Shown: positions 4,995 through 11,389, counted from the stretch's first letter. The stretch is DNA of 11,595 bases from Thermoleophilia bacterium (GCA_014534415.1 JACVRM010000060.1:1-11595); one strand, 5' to 3'. Notes: generated from the letters alone by a model not told the origin. Numbers and translations: made by a program.

Positions 4995-7508
4995 CTACGA
5001 CGTTCGCGCGGGCTCGCCTTCCTCCTGCAGGACCTGCTCGATCAGGCCGCGGAGTTCCCGCTCGAGCTCGCTCGACTCGGCCTGCGTCCGGCCCTCCGCA
5101 TACACGTGGACGAGGGGCTCGTCGGGGTCCGGCAGGATCTGCGCCCAGCCGCGCTCGTCGAAGATCTTGATCCCGTCCGTCAGGTCGAGCCGATGCTCCT
5201 TGAGCCGCTCGGTGAGCACGCGCATGACGTATCCCTTGAAGGTCCACGGGCACGGAATCTGGCGGTGGACGAGTGTTGAAGCGGGCAGCTCGGCGACGAG
5301 CTGCGAAAGCGGGCGCTCGACAGGCGCGAGCAGCTCGAGCAGCTTGCAGAGGCTTGCCACCGCGTCGTACGCCGGAAGGAATTCCGGGAAGACGTATCCG
5401 CCGCCGACCGCGCCCGCGAAGATCACCCCGTCGCCGGCGGCCGTCCGCGTCAGCTCGGCGAGCGAGGCCGGCGTGCGGACGATCTCGAGCCCGCTGCCTT
5501 CCACCAAGCGGTCGACCTGGCTGGTAACCGTGATCGGGAACGCCAGCTTGCCGCGCCGGTCGTCATTCGAGATGAGCCGCAGGAAGAGCAGCAGTGTCTG
5601 CTCGACCGGGATCTCGCGCCCGCGCTCGTCGATGAGATACATCCGCTCGGCCGCGCGGTCGAACACGACGCCGAGATCGGCTCCGACCGCGCCGACGAGC
5701 CGCTTGACCTGCCCGACGAGACCGCGCAGGGCCGTGCCGCCCGACGGCGCCTCGAGCCCGTACGCATGCGCCGAGACCGCCTCGACACCGAGCGGACCCA
5801 GCACGAGCGGCAGGACGAACGACGCCGCGGAATAGCCGTAGTCCACGACGAGCCGGAATCGGCGCTGCCGGATCGCGCCGACCTGGAGACTCGCGAGCAG
5901 CTCCTGCACGTACGTCTCGGCGGCCCGCGCCGGGTACGAGATCTCGCCCACCTCGCCGGCCGAGACACGCCGCAGCTCCTGCCGCGTGTAGTGCTTCTCG
6001 ACGTCCTTCTGCATCTCCGCGCTGAGCTGGATGCCGGGGTGCTCGAAGAGCCGGATCTGAACGAGCTCGGGCTCGGCGGCGCTCACACCGACATGGAAGC
6101 CGGCTTCGTGGCCCTCGCTCTTCACCAGGTGCCGGTTGACGGGGGACGGCAGCACGCGCAGGTCGGAGACCTCGACGCCGCTCGAGATGAGCCCCGAGAT
6201 CATCGCGCGCTTGACGAGCCGGCAGGCGGGCGGCGCCTCGCGGCTTGCGACGACCCGCGCCCCACGCTTCAGCGCAGTCCCGAGTGCGACGCCGAGCCGG
6301 ACCGCCGCCTCGGGCGTCAGGTCGACGTTGACGAGCCCCGTCACGCCGTCCGCGCCGAACAGGCGCGAGCTGCCGCGCGACTCCCAGATCACGCTCTCGT
6401 GGATCTGCGCGCCCGACTCGACTTCCTTGTACGGGTAGATCCGCACGCCCGGCATGACGACGCTCTCGGCGCCGATCGTGACCTCGTCGCCCACCGCGAC
6501 TCCCTCGTGGATACGCGCGTGCGCGCGGATGTCGCACGAGCGGCCCACGATCGCGCCCTCGATCAGGACGCTGCGGCCGAGGTGCGTGGAAGCGTCGACC
6601 ACCGAGCGCGTGACTCGGGCGCGTTCGCGGAGCGTCACGCTGGCGTCCAGCACCGCGTGCGGCCCGACCGTCGCGTCGGCCGCGATCCGGCAGTACCTGC
6701 CGATGAACGCCGGCCCCTGGATCCCGTCCAGGTCGTCGACGTCCACCCCCTCGCCGAGCCAGATGTTGCCCCGCAGCCGCACACCCGGAACGTTGAGGCG
6801 GACGAGCTCGTCGAGCGCGTCGAAGTTCGCCTGCCGGTACTGGTCGAGGTTGCCGATGTCCTGCCAGTAGCCGTCCATCACGTACCCGTACAGCGGCCGG
6901 CCCATCTCGAGCAGCAGCGGGAACAGTTCCTTCGAGAAGTCGTACGGGCGGTCGGTGGGCACGTGGCGAAGCACTCCCGGCTCGACCACGTACACGCCGG
7001 TGTTGATCGTGTCCGAGAAGACCTGGCCCCATGACGGTTTCTCGAGAAAGCGTTCGATGCGACCCTCGGCGTCGGTCACGACGATGCCGAACTCGAGCGG
7101 GTTGGGGACCGACTTGAGGCCGATCGTGACGGCCGCACCGCGCTCGCGGTGGAACTCGACGAGCCTGGTCAGGTCGAAGTCGCACAGCGCGTCGCCGGAG
7201 ATGACGAGGAACGTCTCGTCGAGCTTGTCGGACGCGAGGCGGACCGAGCCGGCCGTGCCGAGCGGCGCGTCCTCAACCGAGTACTCCATATGCACGCCGA
7301 GCGACTCGCCGTCGCCGAAGTAGCCGCGAATCGCCTGCGGCAGGAACGCCACCGTGACGATCACGTCCTCGAAGCCGTGCTCGCGCAACAGCTCGACGAT
7401 GTGCTCCATGCACGGCTTGCCGACGATCGGCACCATCGGCTTCGGCTGGTTCGACGTCAGCGGACGGAGGCGGGTGCCCTCGCCGCCGGCCATCACGACG
7501 GCTTTCAC
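4995..7508 (-). CDS. Mannose-1-P guanylyltransferase-like / phosphohexomutase-like fusion
   Basis: An 837-residue three-part protein. Residues 1-240 are an NDP-sugar pyrophosphorylase with MAGGEGTRLRPLT (6-18), KPMVP, ISGDALCDFD, FLEKPSWGQV, INTGVYVVEP and GYWQDIGNLDQY, all expected for sugar-1-phosphate nucleotidyl transfer. Residues ~245-390 are hexapeptide repeats (left-handed beta helix). Residues ~400-830 have phosphomannomutase architecture, but the catalytic loop TASHNP reads GVSAAEP (S476), the metal loop DGDADR reads DRAAER (617-622) and the sugar-contacting GEXSGH region reads AGAVGGGY (698-705), so mutase activity is doubtful. GTG 7508 follows GAGGAGG and overlaps the upstream stop (GTGA). 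The gene may supply GDP-mannose for envelope glycans; substrate is inferred from family membership only. Confidence 0.9.
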   Translation of the reverse strand: MKAVVMAGGEGTRLRPLTSNQPKPMVPIVGKPCMEHIVELLREHGFEDVIVTVAFLPQAIRGYFGDGESLGVHMEYSVEDAPLGTAGSVRLASDKLDETFLVISGDALCDFDLTRLVEFHRERGAAVTIGLKSVPNPLEFGIVVTDAEGRIERFLEKPSWGQVFSDTINTGVYVVEPGVLRHVPTDRPYDFSKELFPLLLEMGRPLYGYVMDGYWQDIGNLDQYRQANFDALDELVRLNVPGVRLRGNIWLGEGVDVDDLDGIQGPAFIGRYCRIAADATVGPHAVLDASVTLRERARVTRSVVDASTHLGRSVLIEGAIVGRSCDIRAHARIHEGVAVGDEVTIGAESVVMPGVRIYPYKEVESGAQIHESVIWESRGSSRLFGADGVTGLVNVDLTPEAAVRLGVALGTALKRGARVVASREAPPACRLVKRAMISGLISSGVEVSDLRVLPSPVNRHLVKSEGHEAGFHVGVSAAEPELVQIRLFEHPGIQLSAEMQKDVEKHYTRQELRRVSAGEVGEISYPARAAETYVQELLASLQVGAIRQRRFRLVVDYGYSAASFVLPLVLGPLGVEAVSAHAYGLEAPSGGTALRGLVGQVKRLVGAVGADLGVVFDRAAERMYLIDERGREIPVEQTLLLFLRLISNDDRRGKLAFPITVTSQVDRLVEGSGLEIVRTPASLAELTRTAAGDGVIFAGAVGGGYVFPEFLPAYDAVASLCKLLELLAPVERPLSQLVAELPASTLVHRQIPCPWTFKGYVMRVLTERLKEHRLDLTDGIKIFDERGWAQILPDPDEPLVHVYAEGRTQAESSELERELRGLIEQVLQEEGEPARTS

Positions 7509-8062
7509 GCCGTCCTCCTCACCGTGCGGGCCGCCGTCACGCAATAGGCTGCGCCTGCGGCGAGCGCGAGGGCGAGGCCGGTCCAGAAGAGCCAGAGCGG
7601 CCAGTCCGTGCCGTCGCGCGTCACGATCGTGAACGCGAGGGCCGCGTACAGCACCCAGGTGGCCAGCTTCCCGAGCAGATTCACGTTCAGCTCATACCCG
7701 CGCGGCTCGAGCAGCTTGTAGCCGGCGATCAGCAAGAGGTCGCGCGCCAGGATCAGCGCGAGCGCCGCCCAGGGCAGCCGACCTTCGAGCCAGAGCAGGA
7801 TGACGGCGGCATCGATCATGAGTCGGTCCGCGAGCGGGTCGGCCACCCGGCCGAACCGTGACTCGACGTGCCAGCGGCGAGCGAGGAAGCCGTCCACTTG
7901 GTCGGTGATGCCCGCTACGCCGAAGATGATCCCTGCCGGCCAGCTGTGGCCTCCGTCAGCGGCGAACAGCACCGCGACGAAGACGGGGATCAACAGCAGC
8001 CGCAGGACGGTCAGGGCGTTCGGTACGTGCGCGAGCGGAGCGGCGACGGCGCGCGCGGTCAC
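7505..8062 (-). CDS. pgsA: CDP-alcohol phosphatidyltransferase (PgsA or cardiolipin synthase type)
   Basis: Integral membrane enzyme of 185 residues that transfers a phosphatidyl group from CDP-diacylglycerol to an alcohol. The full family signature is present: D54, D57, G58, A61, R62, eight residues, then G71, D75, D79 (ITDQVDGFLARR to GRVADPLAD). HVPNALTVLRLLLIPVFVA at 12-30 is the usual N-terminal entry helix, and about five more hydrophobic segments follow. Length and motifs suit phosphatidylglycerophosphate synthase. However, from memory, the Streptomyces gene next to a similar nucleotidyltransferase encodes an actinobacterial cardiolipin synthase of this same fold, so the acceptor (glycerol-3-phosphate or phosphatidylglycerol) is open. 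GTG 8062 has no ribosome site but a TATTCT box six bases upstream. It heads the minus-strand operon. Confidence 0.92.
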   Translation of the reverse strand: MTARAVAAPLAHVPNALTVLRLLLIPVFVAVLFAADGGHSWPAGIIFGVAGITDQVDGFLARRWHVESRFGRVADPLADRLMIDAAVILLWLEGRLPWAALALILARDLLLIAGYKLLEPRGYELNVNLLGKLATWVLYAALAFTIVTRDGTDWPLWLFWTGLALALAAGAAYCVTAARTVRRTA

Positions 8063-8068
8063 GGGCAG

Positions 8069-8074
8069 AGAATA
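8069..8074 (-). promoter_or_regulatory. -10 box for leaderless pgsA transcription
   Basis: TATTCT (read on the minus strand) ends six bases before GTG 8062, which itself lacks a Shine-Dalgarno sequence. Transcription would begin at or beside the start codon. This is the likely promoter of the operon down to apt. Confidence 0.5.
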
Positions 8075-8156
8075 GTGCGCCGGTGCAGGCCTTCTTCGTT
8101 GAGCTGCGCGGGCCGGGGCCGGACAGGGACCGTATGGAGGGGCTGGGGGCCGGATT

Positions 8157-8211
8157 CCACGCTTGGGCTTTCGGGGCTCGGGCGTGGTCCGGCGCGAGCT
8201 TCGGCGCCGGA
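8157..8211. repeat. Two adjacent hairpins in the divergent pgsA/hutF spacer
   Basis: CCACGC (8157-8162) pairs with GCGTGG (8182-8187); immediately after, TCCGGCGC (8188-8195) pairs perfectly with GCGCCGGA (8204-8211). The pair lies in the 215-base spacer between divergent genes, 55 bases before the hutF -10 box. A regulatory site is possible. The rest of the spacer is G-rich and I see nothing else in it. Confidence 0.35.
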
Positions 8212-8265
8212 GGTCGACGCGCGGCGCCGAGCGGTCGCGGGCAGGTCACGAAGACGGTGCGGTGT

Positions 8266-8271
8266 TAGCGT
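8266..8271 (+). promoter_or_regulatory. -10 box for leaderless hutF-like transcription
   Basis: TAGCGT ends six bases before GTG 8278. The TAG of this box is also an in-frame stop codon (8266-8268), so the reading frame cannot extend further upstream. No ribosome-binding site is present. Confidence 0.5.
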
Positions 8272-8277
8272 CAACGT

Positions 8278-9294
8278 GTGCGCCCGCTCTCGCTTCCGGG
8301 CTTCGTGAACGCCCATAGCCATACGTTCCAGCGGCGTCTGCGCGGCTGCGTCGAAGGCGGCGAGTACAGCGACTTCTGGGCCTGGCGCGAGCGCATGATC
8401 GCGGAAGCGGAGCGCCAGACGCCCGAGCTGATCCGCGAGTCGTACGCCGAGGGCTACCGCGAGATGCGCGCCGCCGGCTACACGGTCGTCGGCGAGTTCC
8501 ACTACCTAGGCTTCGATGGAGCGCTTGCCGCGGCGGACGCCGCTCGTCAGGCCGAGATCGAACTGGTCTTGCTCTACGCCGCGTACGCGCGCGGAGGAAG
8601 CGAGCGCTTCCGTCAGCCGTCCGTCGCCGAGTACCTGCGCCAGGTCGACGAGCTGCGCAGGCACGGCGTGCGCGTCGGCTCGGCCCCGCACTCGGTGCGT
8701 GCGTGTCCGCCCGACTGGCTTGAGGACATCGGTCGCTACGCGGAGCGCGAGGACGTCGTCCTCCATGTCCATGCATGCGAGCAACCCCGCGAGGTCGAGG
8801 AGTGCCTCGCGGAGCACGGCGTCCGGCCGATCGAGCTGCTCGACCGGGCCGGCTGCCTCGGCCCGCGGACAACGGTCGTGCACGCCACCGAGGCCAACGA
8901 TGGCGAGCTCGACTTGATCGCCGAGGCGGGCGCTCGCGTCTGCCTATGCCCGACTACCGAGGCGAATCTCGGCGATGGGTTCGCGCCGGTCGCGCGCCTC
9001 TGCGAGCGCGGGATCGGCTTCTGCATCGGTTCCGACTCGAACGTTCGCATCGATCCGCTGGAAGAGCTGCGCGAGCTCGAAGGCATCGCACGGCGGCAGC
9101 GCGGCGTGCGCGGCGTCGTCTCGGTCGACACCCTGCTCGGCGCGGGCGCCGACGAAGGGGCCGGCGCGCTCGGGCTCGACAGGTGGCCGGACATCGAAAT
9201 CGACCTCGACCACCGCTCGCTCCGCGGCGTCGAGCAGTGCGACACGCTCGCGGCGCTCGTCTTCGGCTGCTCTGCAGACGTCGTCGCCGCCTGA
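8278..9294 (+). CDS. hutF: Formimidoylglutamate deiminase-like amidohydrolase (HutF type), minimal form
   Basis: HutF removes the imino group of N-formimino-L-glutamate as ammonia in histidine breakdown, using one zinc. Zinc and catalytic residues are kept: H13 and H15 in NAHSHTFQRRLRG, H163/H165 with EQ in HVHACEQ, H202 in VHATE and D253 in GSDSN. HutF-specific signatures are also present: Q18, FWAWRERM (R37), EFHY, CPTTEANLGDG and DPLEELRELEG. At 338 residues it is about 110 shorter than usual. It starts directly at the PGFVNAHSH strand and ends soon after the barrel, so both parts of the beta-sandwich are missing. An in-frame TAG just upstream excludes a longer start. No other hut gene is in the window. 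A related deiminase substrate is possible. Confidence 0.85.
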   Translation: MRPLSLPGFVNAHSHTFQRRLRGCVEGGEYSDFWAWRERMIAEAERQTPELIRESYAEGYREMRAAGYTVVGEFHYLGFDGALAAADAARQAEIELVLLYAAYARGGSERFRQPSVAEYLRQVDELRRHGVRVGSAPHSVRACPPDWLEDIGRYAEREDVVLHVHACEQPREVEECLAEHGVRPIELLDRAGCLGPRTTVVHATEANDGELDLIAEAGARVCLCPTTEANLGDGFAPVARLCERGIGFCIGSDSNVRIDPLEELRELEGIARRQRGVRGVVSVDTLLGAGADEGAGALGLDRWPDIEIDLDHRSLRGVEQCDTLAALVFGCSADVVAA

Positions 9295-9334
9295 CGAGCA
9301 AGGGCTGGTTCGCCGAGCGTCGAACGACGGGCCA

Positions 9335-9389
9335 GGAGCCGGGAGTGTCCCTCCCCCGCTCCGGGGTTCGTCCCCGGCCTCCCGGCTCC
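9335..9389 (+). terminator. Long hairpin 3' of the hutF-like gene
   Basis: GGAGCCGGGAG (9335-9345) pairs perfectly with CTCCCGGCTCC (9379-9389), enclosing an inner hairpin CCGGGG-TTCGT-CCCCGG (9361-9377). It begins 41 bases after the stop codon and lies between convergent genes, so it may terminate both. No U-tract follows. Confidence 0.5.
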
Positions 9390-9419
9390 GCTTCTCGCCT
9401 GAACGCAGCGCCGGCCGCG

Positions 9420-9512
9420 TTACCAGGCGCGTTCGCGCCAGAGGAACGCGACCGCGCCGGCCGCGTAGGCGAGCAGCGAGAACGCCGTGCTGAACTTGAG
9501 CGACCGCCTCAT
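9420..9512 (-). CDS. Possible 30-residue single-helix membrane peptide
   Basis: From ATG 9512 the frame reads MRRSLKFSTAFSLLAYAAGA then VAFLWRERAW, ending in TAA. A basic N-terminus, one hydrophobic helix at about residues 9-24 and a charged end make a plausible tiny membrane peptide. The frame is open further upstream, but that part lacks protein character. The ribosome site is weak, and there is no family I recognise. It is convergent with the hutF-like gene and divergent from the 9641 gene. Confidence 0.4.
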   Translation of the reverse strand: MRRSLKFSTAFSLLAYAAGAVAFLWRERAW

Positions 9513-9537
9513 GTTTGGGGTATCGGCCGCGCACGTC

Positions 9538-9574
9538 CCCCCGAAAAGGTGCATTGCGTTCACCGTTTTGGGGG
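9538..9574. repeat. Near-perfect 14-base inverted repeat, nine-base loop
   Basis: CCCCCGAAAAGGTG (9538-9551) pairs with CACCGTTTTGGGGG (9561-9574): twelve Watson-Crick pairs, one G/T and one A/G position. It sits in the spacer between the small minus-strand ORF and the gene at 9641, about 65 bases before that start. Its last two bases are shared with the next hairpin, so the two compete. It may be an operator, a leader structure or a copy of a dispersed repeat. Confidence 0.5.
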
Positions 9575-9594
9575 ATGGGGCTCGCCCTCCATCC
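9573..9594 (+). promoter_or_regulatory. Second leader hairpin before the 9641 gene
   Basis: GGATGG (9573-9578) pairs with CCATCC (9589-9594), with GGC/GCC stacked inside. It overlaps the larger inverted repeat by two bases, and lies 46 bases before ATG 9641. Mutually exclusive folding is possible in a transcript that includes both. Confidence 0.3.
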
Positions 9595-9640
9595 TGCCTA
9601 CAACAAGGGAGACAGACATCCCATCGCGTGAGGAGTTTCG

Positions 9641-9850
9641 ATGGCTGCGGCAACGACACAGGTTTTCCTGGCGGACGAGACGGAGCGAGAGCGGGTTATC
9701 CGCTGGCGCGTCGAGCAACTCGCGAAGGTCGGTTACAGCTGGCCTGCCGCGATGGTGATCGCCGCGAATACCCAGGTGGATCTCCATCTTGCGGTCGAGC
9801 TCGTCGAGCAGGGCTGCCGACCCGAAGTAGCGGTACGCATCCTGCTCTGA
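9641..9850 (+). CDS. Small helical protein, unknown function
   Basis: A 69-residue cytoplasmic protein starting at ATG 9641 behind a good GAGGAG site. After an N-terminal stretch (AAATTQVFLADETERERV), it has three predicted helices: IRWRVEQLAKVGYSWPAAMV, then a segment with VDLHLAVELVEQG, and CRPEVAVRILL at the C-terminus. The layout RWRxEQLxxxGY...AxxVDLHxAVELVxxGCxPExAxxIL is one I recall from many short actinobacterial proteins of unknown role; the small three-helix arrangement loosely resembles UBA-like domains. It has its own leader with two overlapping hairpins and a hairpin after its stop, so it is probably a single-gene unit. Confidence 0.85.
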   Translation: MAAATTQVFLADETERERVIRWRVEQLAKVGYSWPAAMVIAANTQVDLHLAVELVEQGCRPEVAVRILL

Positions 9851-9867
9851 GCCTCCAGGCCGGGCTT

Positions 9868-9890
9868 GCACGCCCTCTTGGTCGGCGTGC
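9868..9890 (+). terminator. Hairpin after the 9641 gene
   Basis: GCACGCC (9868-9874) pairs perfectly with GGCGTGC (9884-9890) around a nine-base loop, 17 bases after the stop codon. The downstream sequence is only mildly T-rich. Confidence 0.45.
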
Positions 9891-9971
9891 TCGGTTGCTG
9901 GTTGTCCCAGCGCGTCCGGCGCAGGGGGGCCACGCGCATCCGAAGCGGAGCGTTAACCTCGCGGGCGCCGC

Positions 9972-10679
9972 ATGTCGTCCGCGCATCTGCTCGTCGTCGT
10001 AGTCGCCGTCACGCTGCTGGCGGCATTCCACCTCGCATTCGCCGGCGGCGCGCGCGTCAGGGCGCTCTCGGACGACTTCTCCGATGGGCGAGACCCGTGG
10101 ACGCGGCTGCTGGCCCTGGCCGCAGCCGCCGCTGTCGTCTTCGCGCTCGGCGTCGTCGGCGTGCCGGCGCTTCTCGACGACGACGAGTCGGACAGCACGG
10201 CGACCCGGCCGACCGTCACCGCTCCGACGGGCAGGAACGGCGGCACGGCGACAACGGTCCCGACCACGACGACTGTCCCCACGACCACGGCAGCTATGAC
10301 CACCACGCCTAAGCCGCCGCCGCCCGGCGCGATCGTGCTGGCGCGCGCGGAGGTCGACGGCGCGACTGCGCGCTTGCGTCGAGGGATGAACCGGCTCGAC
10401 GGCCGGCCGCCCATCGTCCGCGCGGCAGGTCTGGGCGTCTACCGCGTAGTCGTACCCGGTCTGACCGCCGAGGCGCGCCGGCGCATCGACGTACGCGTGA
10501 CGGCCGGCCCCTCCACCCTCGCCGTCGCAAAGGAGTCGCGGCGTGGCTCCGCGCTCGTGGTCTGGACGCGCGATCGCGAGACGCGTGCGTCGACCCCACG
10601 CGACTTCACGCTCGTCGTGTACGGCTCGAGCCGAGATGTCCCGCGCGACGACGAGACGACGCTTCCGAAGACGACGTAA
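9972..10679 (+). CDS. Two-helix membrane protein with Thr/Pro linker and extracytoplasmic domain
   Basis: A 235-residue protein starting at ATG 9972. Hydrophobic segments lie at about 4-24 (AHLLVVVVAVTLLAAFHLAF) and 45-66 (RLLALAAAAAVVFALGVVGV), separated by a short charged loop (RALSDDFSDGRDPW). An acidic patch (LLDDDESDS) leads into a Thr/Pro-rich linker (about 75-118, TTVPTTTTVPTTT) typical of exported stalks. The C-terminal ~110 residues look beta-rich (AIVLARAEVDGATARL, GLGVYRVVVPGL, IDVRVTAG, FTLVVYG). Predicted topology is both ends outside. A TAACCT box (9953-9958) lies 13 bases before the ATG, and no clear ribosome site is seen. No family recognised. It is followed nine bases later by a long inverted repeat. 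Confidence 0.8.
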   Translation: MSSAHLLVVVVAVTLLAAFHLAFAGGARVRALSDDFSDGRDPWTRLLALAAAAAVVFALGVVGVPALLDDDESDSTATRPTVTAPTGRNGGTATTVPTTTTVPTTTAAMTTTPKPPPPGAIVLARAEVDGATARLRRGMNRLDGRPPIVRAAGLGVYRVVVPGLTAEARRRIDVRVTAGPSTLAVAKESRRGSALVVWTRDRETRASTPRDFTLVVYGSSRDVPRDDETTLPKTT

Positions 10680-10687
10680 GACGGACC

Positions 10688-10768
10688 GCCTCGCGTCGGC
10701 CAGCTTCCTCGTCCACGGGGCTTCGGGCCCACGCGTGTCGGGATTGCTCCCGGCGGCCGACGCGAGGC
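10688..10768 (+). terminator. Perfect 14-base inverted repeat enclosing two hairpins
   Basis: GCCTCGCGTCGGCC (10688-10701) and GGCCGACGCGAGGC (10755-10768) are exact reverse complements. The 53-base interior holds a GGGC/GCCC hairpin and CGGGA-TTGC-TCCCG, so the RNA would fold as a three-way junction. It begins nine bases after the stop of the 9972 gene, consistent with a terminator, although no U-tract follows and the interior is large for one. Confidence 0.45.
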
Positions 10769-11025
10769 TTGCTCAATCGTGAACGTTCCCAAAGCACAAA
10801 TCAACCACCCAGCCGTTTACGGCGAGGCGGGCCGCCCCGCGAATCGCCGCCGCGACCCGGCGCAGGATCGTTCCCTCATCCGAGCGATCATCCCGGTCCT
10901 CGCCGCGCCCGACGTTCTCCGTGCGGAGCGGCCGCTCGGGGGGCCGCAGCCCTGGCGCCGCTCCGCACTCTCCCTCCCGTCGCACCAAGGACCTCGGCCG
11001 AGCACCGACCGAATCTCGCTCGGCG
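10769..11025. other. Gene-free stretch between convergent genes
   Basis: Open frames here are Arg/Pro-rich and show no protein-like pattern. It contains an eight-base palindrome GAACGTTC (about 10781-10788) and the inverted repeat at 10921-10968. I see no RNA gene or mobile-element end. Confidence 0.5.
10921..10968 (-). terminator. Perfect 12-base inverted repeat with inner hairpin
   Basis: GTGCGGAGCGGC (10921-10932) and GCCGCTCCGCAC (10957-10968) are exact reverse complements. Inside is GGGC-CGCA-GCCC (10941-10952). It lies about 58 bases beyond the stop of the minus-strand gene 11026-11328 and may end its transcript. There is no U-tract. Confidence 0.4.
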
Positions 11026-11328
11026 CTAGTAGCTGACGCGGCCGCGCGGCTCGATCTTTTCGACGACCACGAACCCGTCGTGCCGCTCCACGACGAGCTC
11101 GCCGGCCGACTCGTGGCCGATGCGCGTGATGAAACGGCTCTGGTCCGCGTGCACGCTGTCGAATTTCGCCGGCGACACCTCGACGGTCTCGAGACAATCG
11201 CCGTCGCTGCACTCGCAGATGAACGGAACGCGGCCGCCGTTGGCAAGCTGGTTGAGACGGTCTTTCAGCCGGTCGTTCGCCGCCCTGAAGAGCTGCTCGT
11301 TCTGCGCGCGCTTCTCGTGCGTCATCAT
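11026..11328 (-). CDS. Small protein with NExLFR helix and CECxDxxC motif, paralogue A
   Basis: A 100-residue soluble protein. Residues ~8-28 form an amphipathic helix (AQNEQLFRAANDRLKDRLNQ), followed by CECSDGDC at 38-45, which could bind a metal or form disulfides. The C-terminal half is beta-like (LETVEVSPAKFDSV, SRFITRIGHE, ELVVERHDGFVVVEKIEPRG). It shares the helix and Cys motif with the divergent gene at 11432. I recall many proteins of this layout in Thermoleophilia-type genomes, always without a function. ATG 11328 is followed at once by a second ATG (11325); no ribosome-binding site is seen. Confidence 0.85.
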   Translation of the reverse strand: MMTHEKRAQNEQLFRAANDRLKDRLNQLANGGRVPFICECSDGDCLETVEVSPAKFDSVHADQSRFITRIGHESAGELVVERHDGFVVVEKIEPRGRVSY

Positions 11329-11383
11329 CAAAGAGGGCCGTTCGCCGCCGACGCCGCGAGCGACCGGGGACGCCGCGGCGGTC

Positions 11384-11389
11384 TAGACT
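11384..11389 (+). promoter_or_regulatory. Candidate -10 box for the 11432 gene
   Basis: TAGACT fits TANNNT and would give a leader of about 35 bases to ATG 11432. The -35 region is not recognisable. It lies in the 103-base spacer between the two divergent paralogues, so it may be shared control DNA. Confidence 0.35.

Noticed and set aside
5766..7034. Long plus-strand open frame opposite the nucleotidyltransferase fusion
   Set aside because: His/Arg/Asp-rich composition with no domain motif; it is the antisense of a gene with full family motifs on the minus strand.
5563..7185. Long minus-strand open frame in a second frame within the same gene
   Set aside because: Arg/Gly/Pro-rich shadow frame; the true frame has the GGEGTRLRPLT and hexapeptide motifs.
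8101..8156. G-quadruplex-like run in the pgsA/hutF spacer
   Set aside because: Loops between G-runs are uneven, one as long as ten bases, and such runs are expected in a G-rich spacer.
10773..11246. Minus-strand open frame crossing the 10.8-11.2 kb spacer
   Set aside because: Runs antisense/out of frame with the paralogue A gene and has an Arg/Ser-rich shadow composition.
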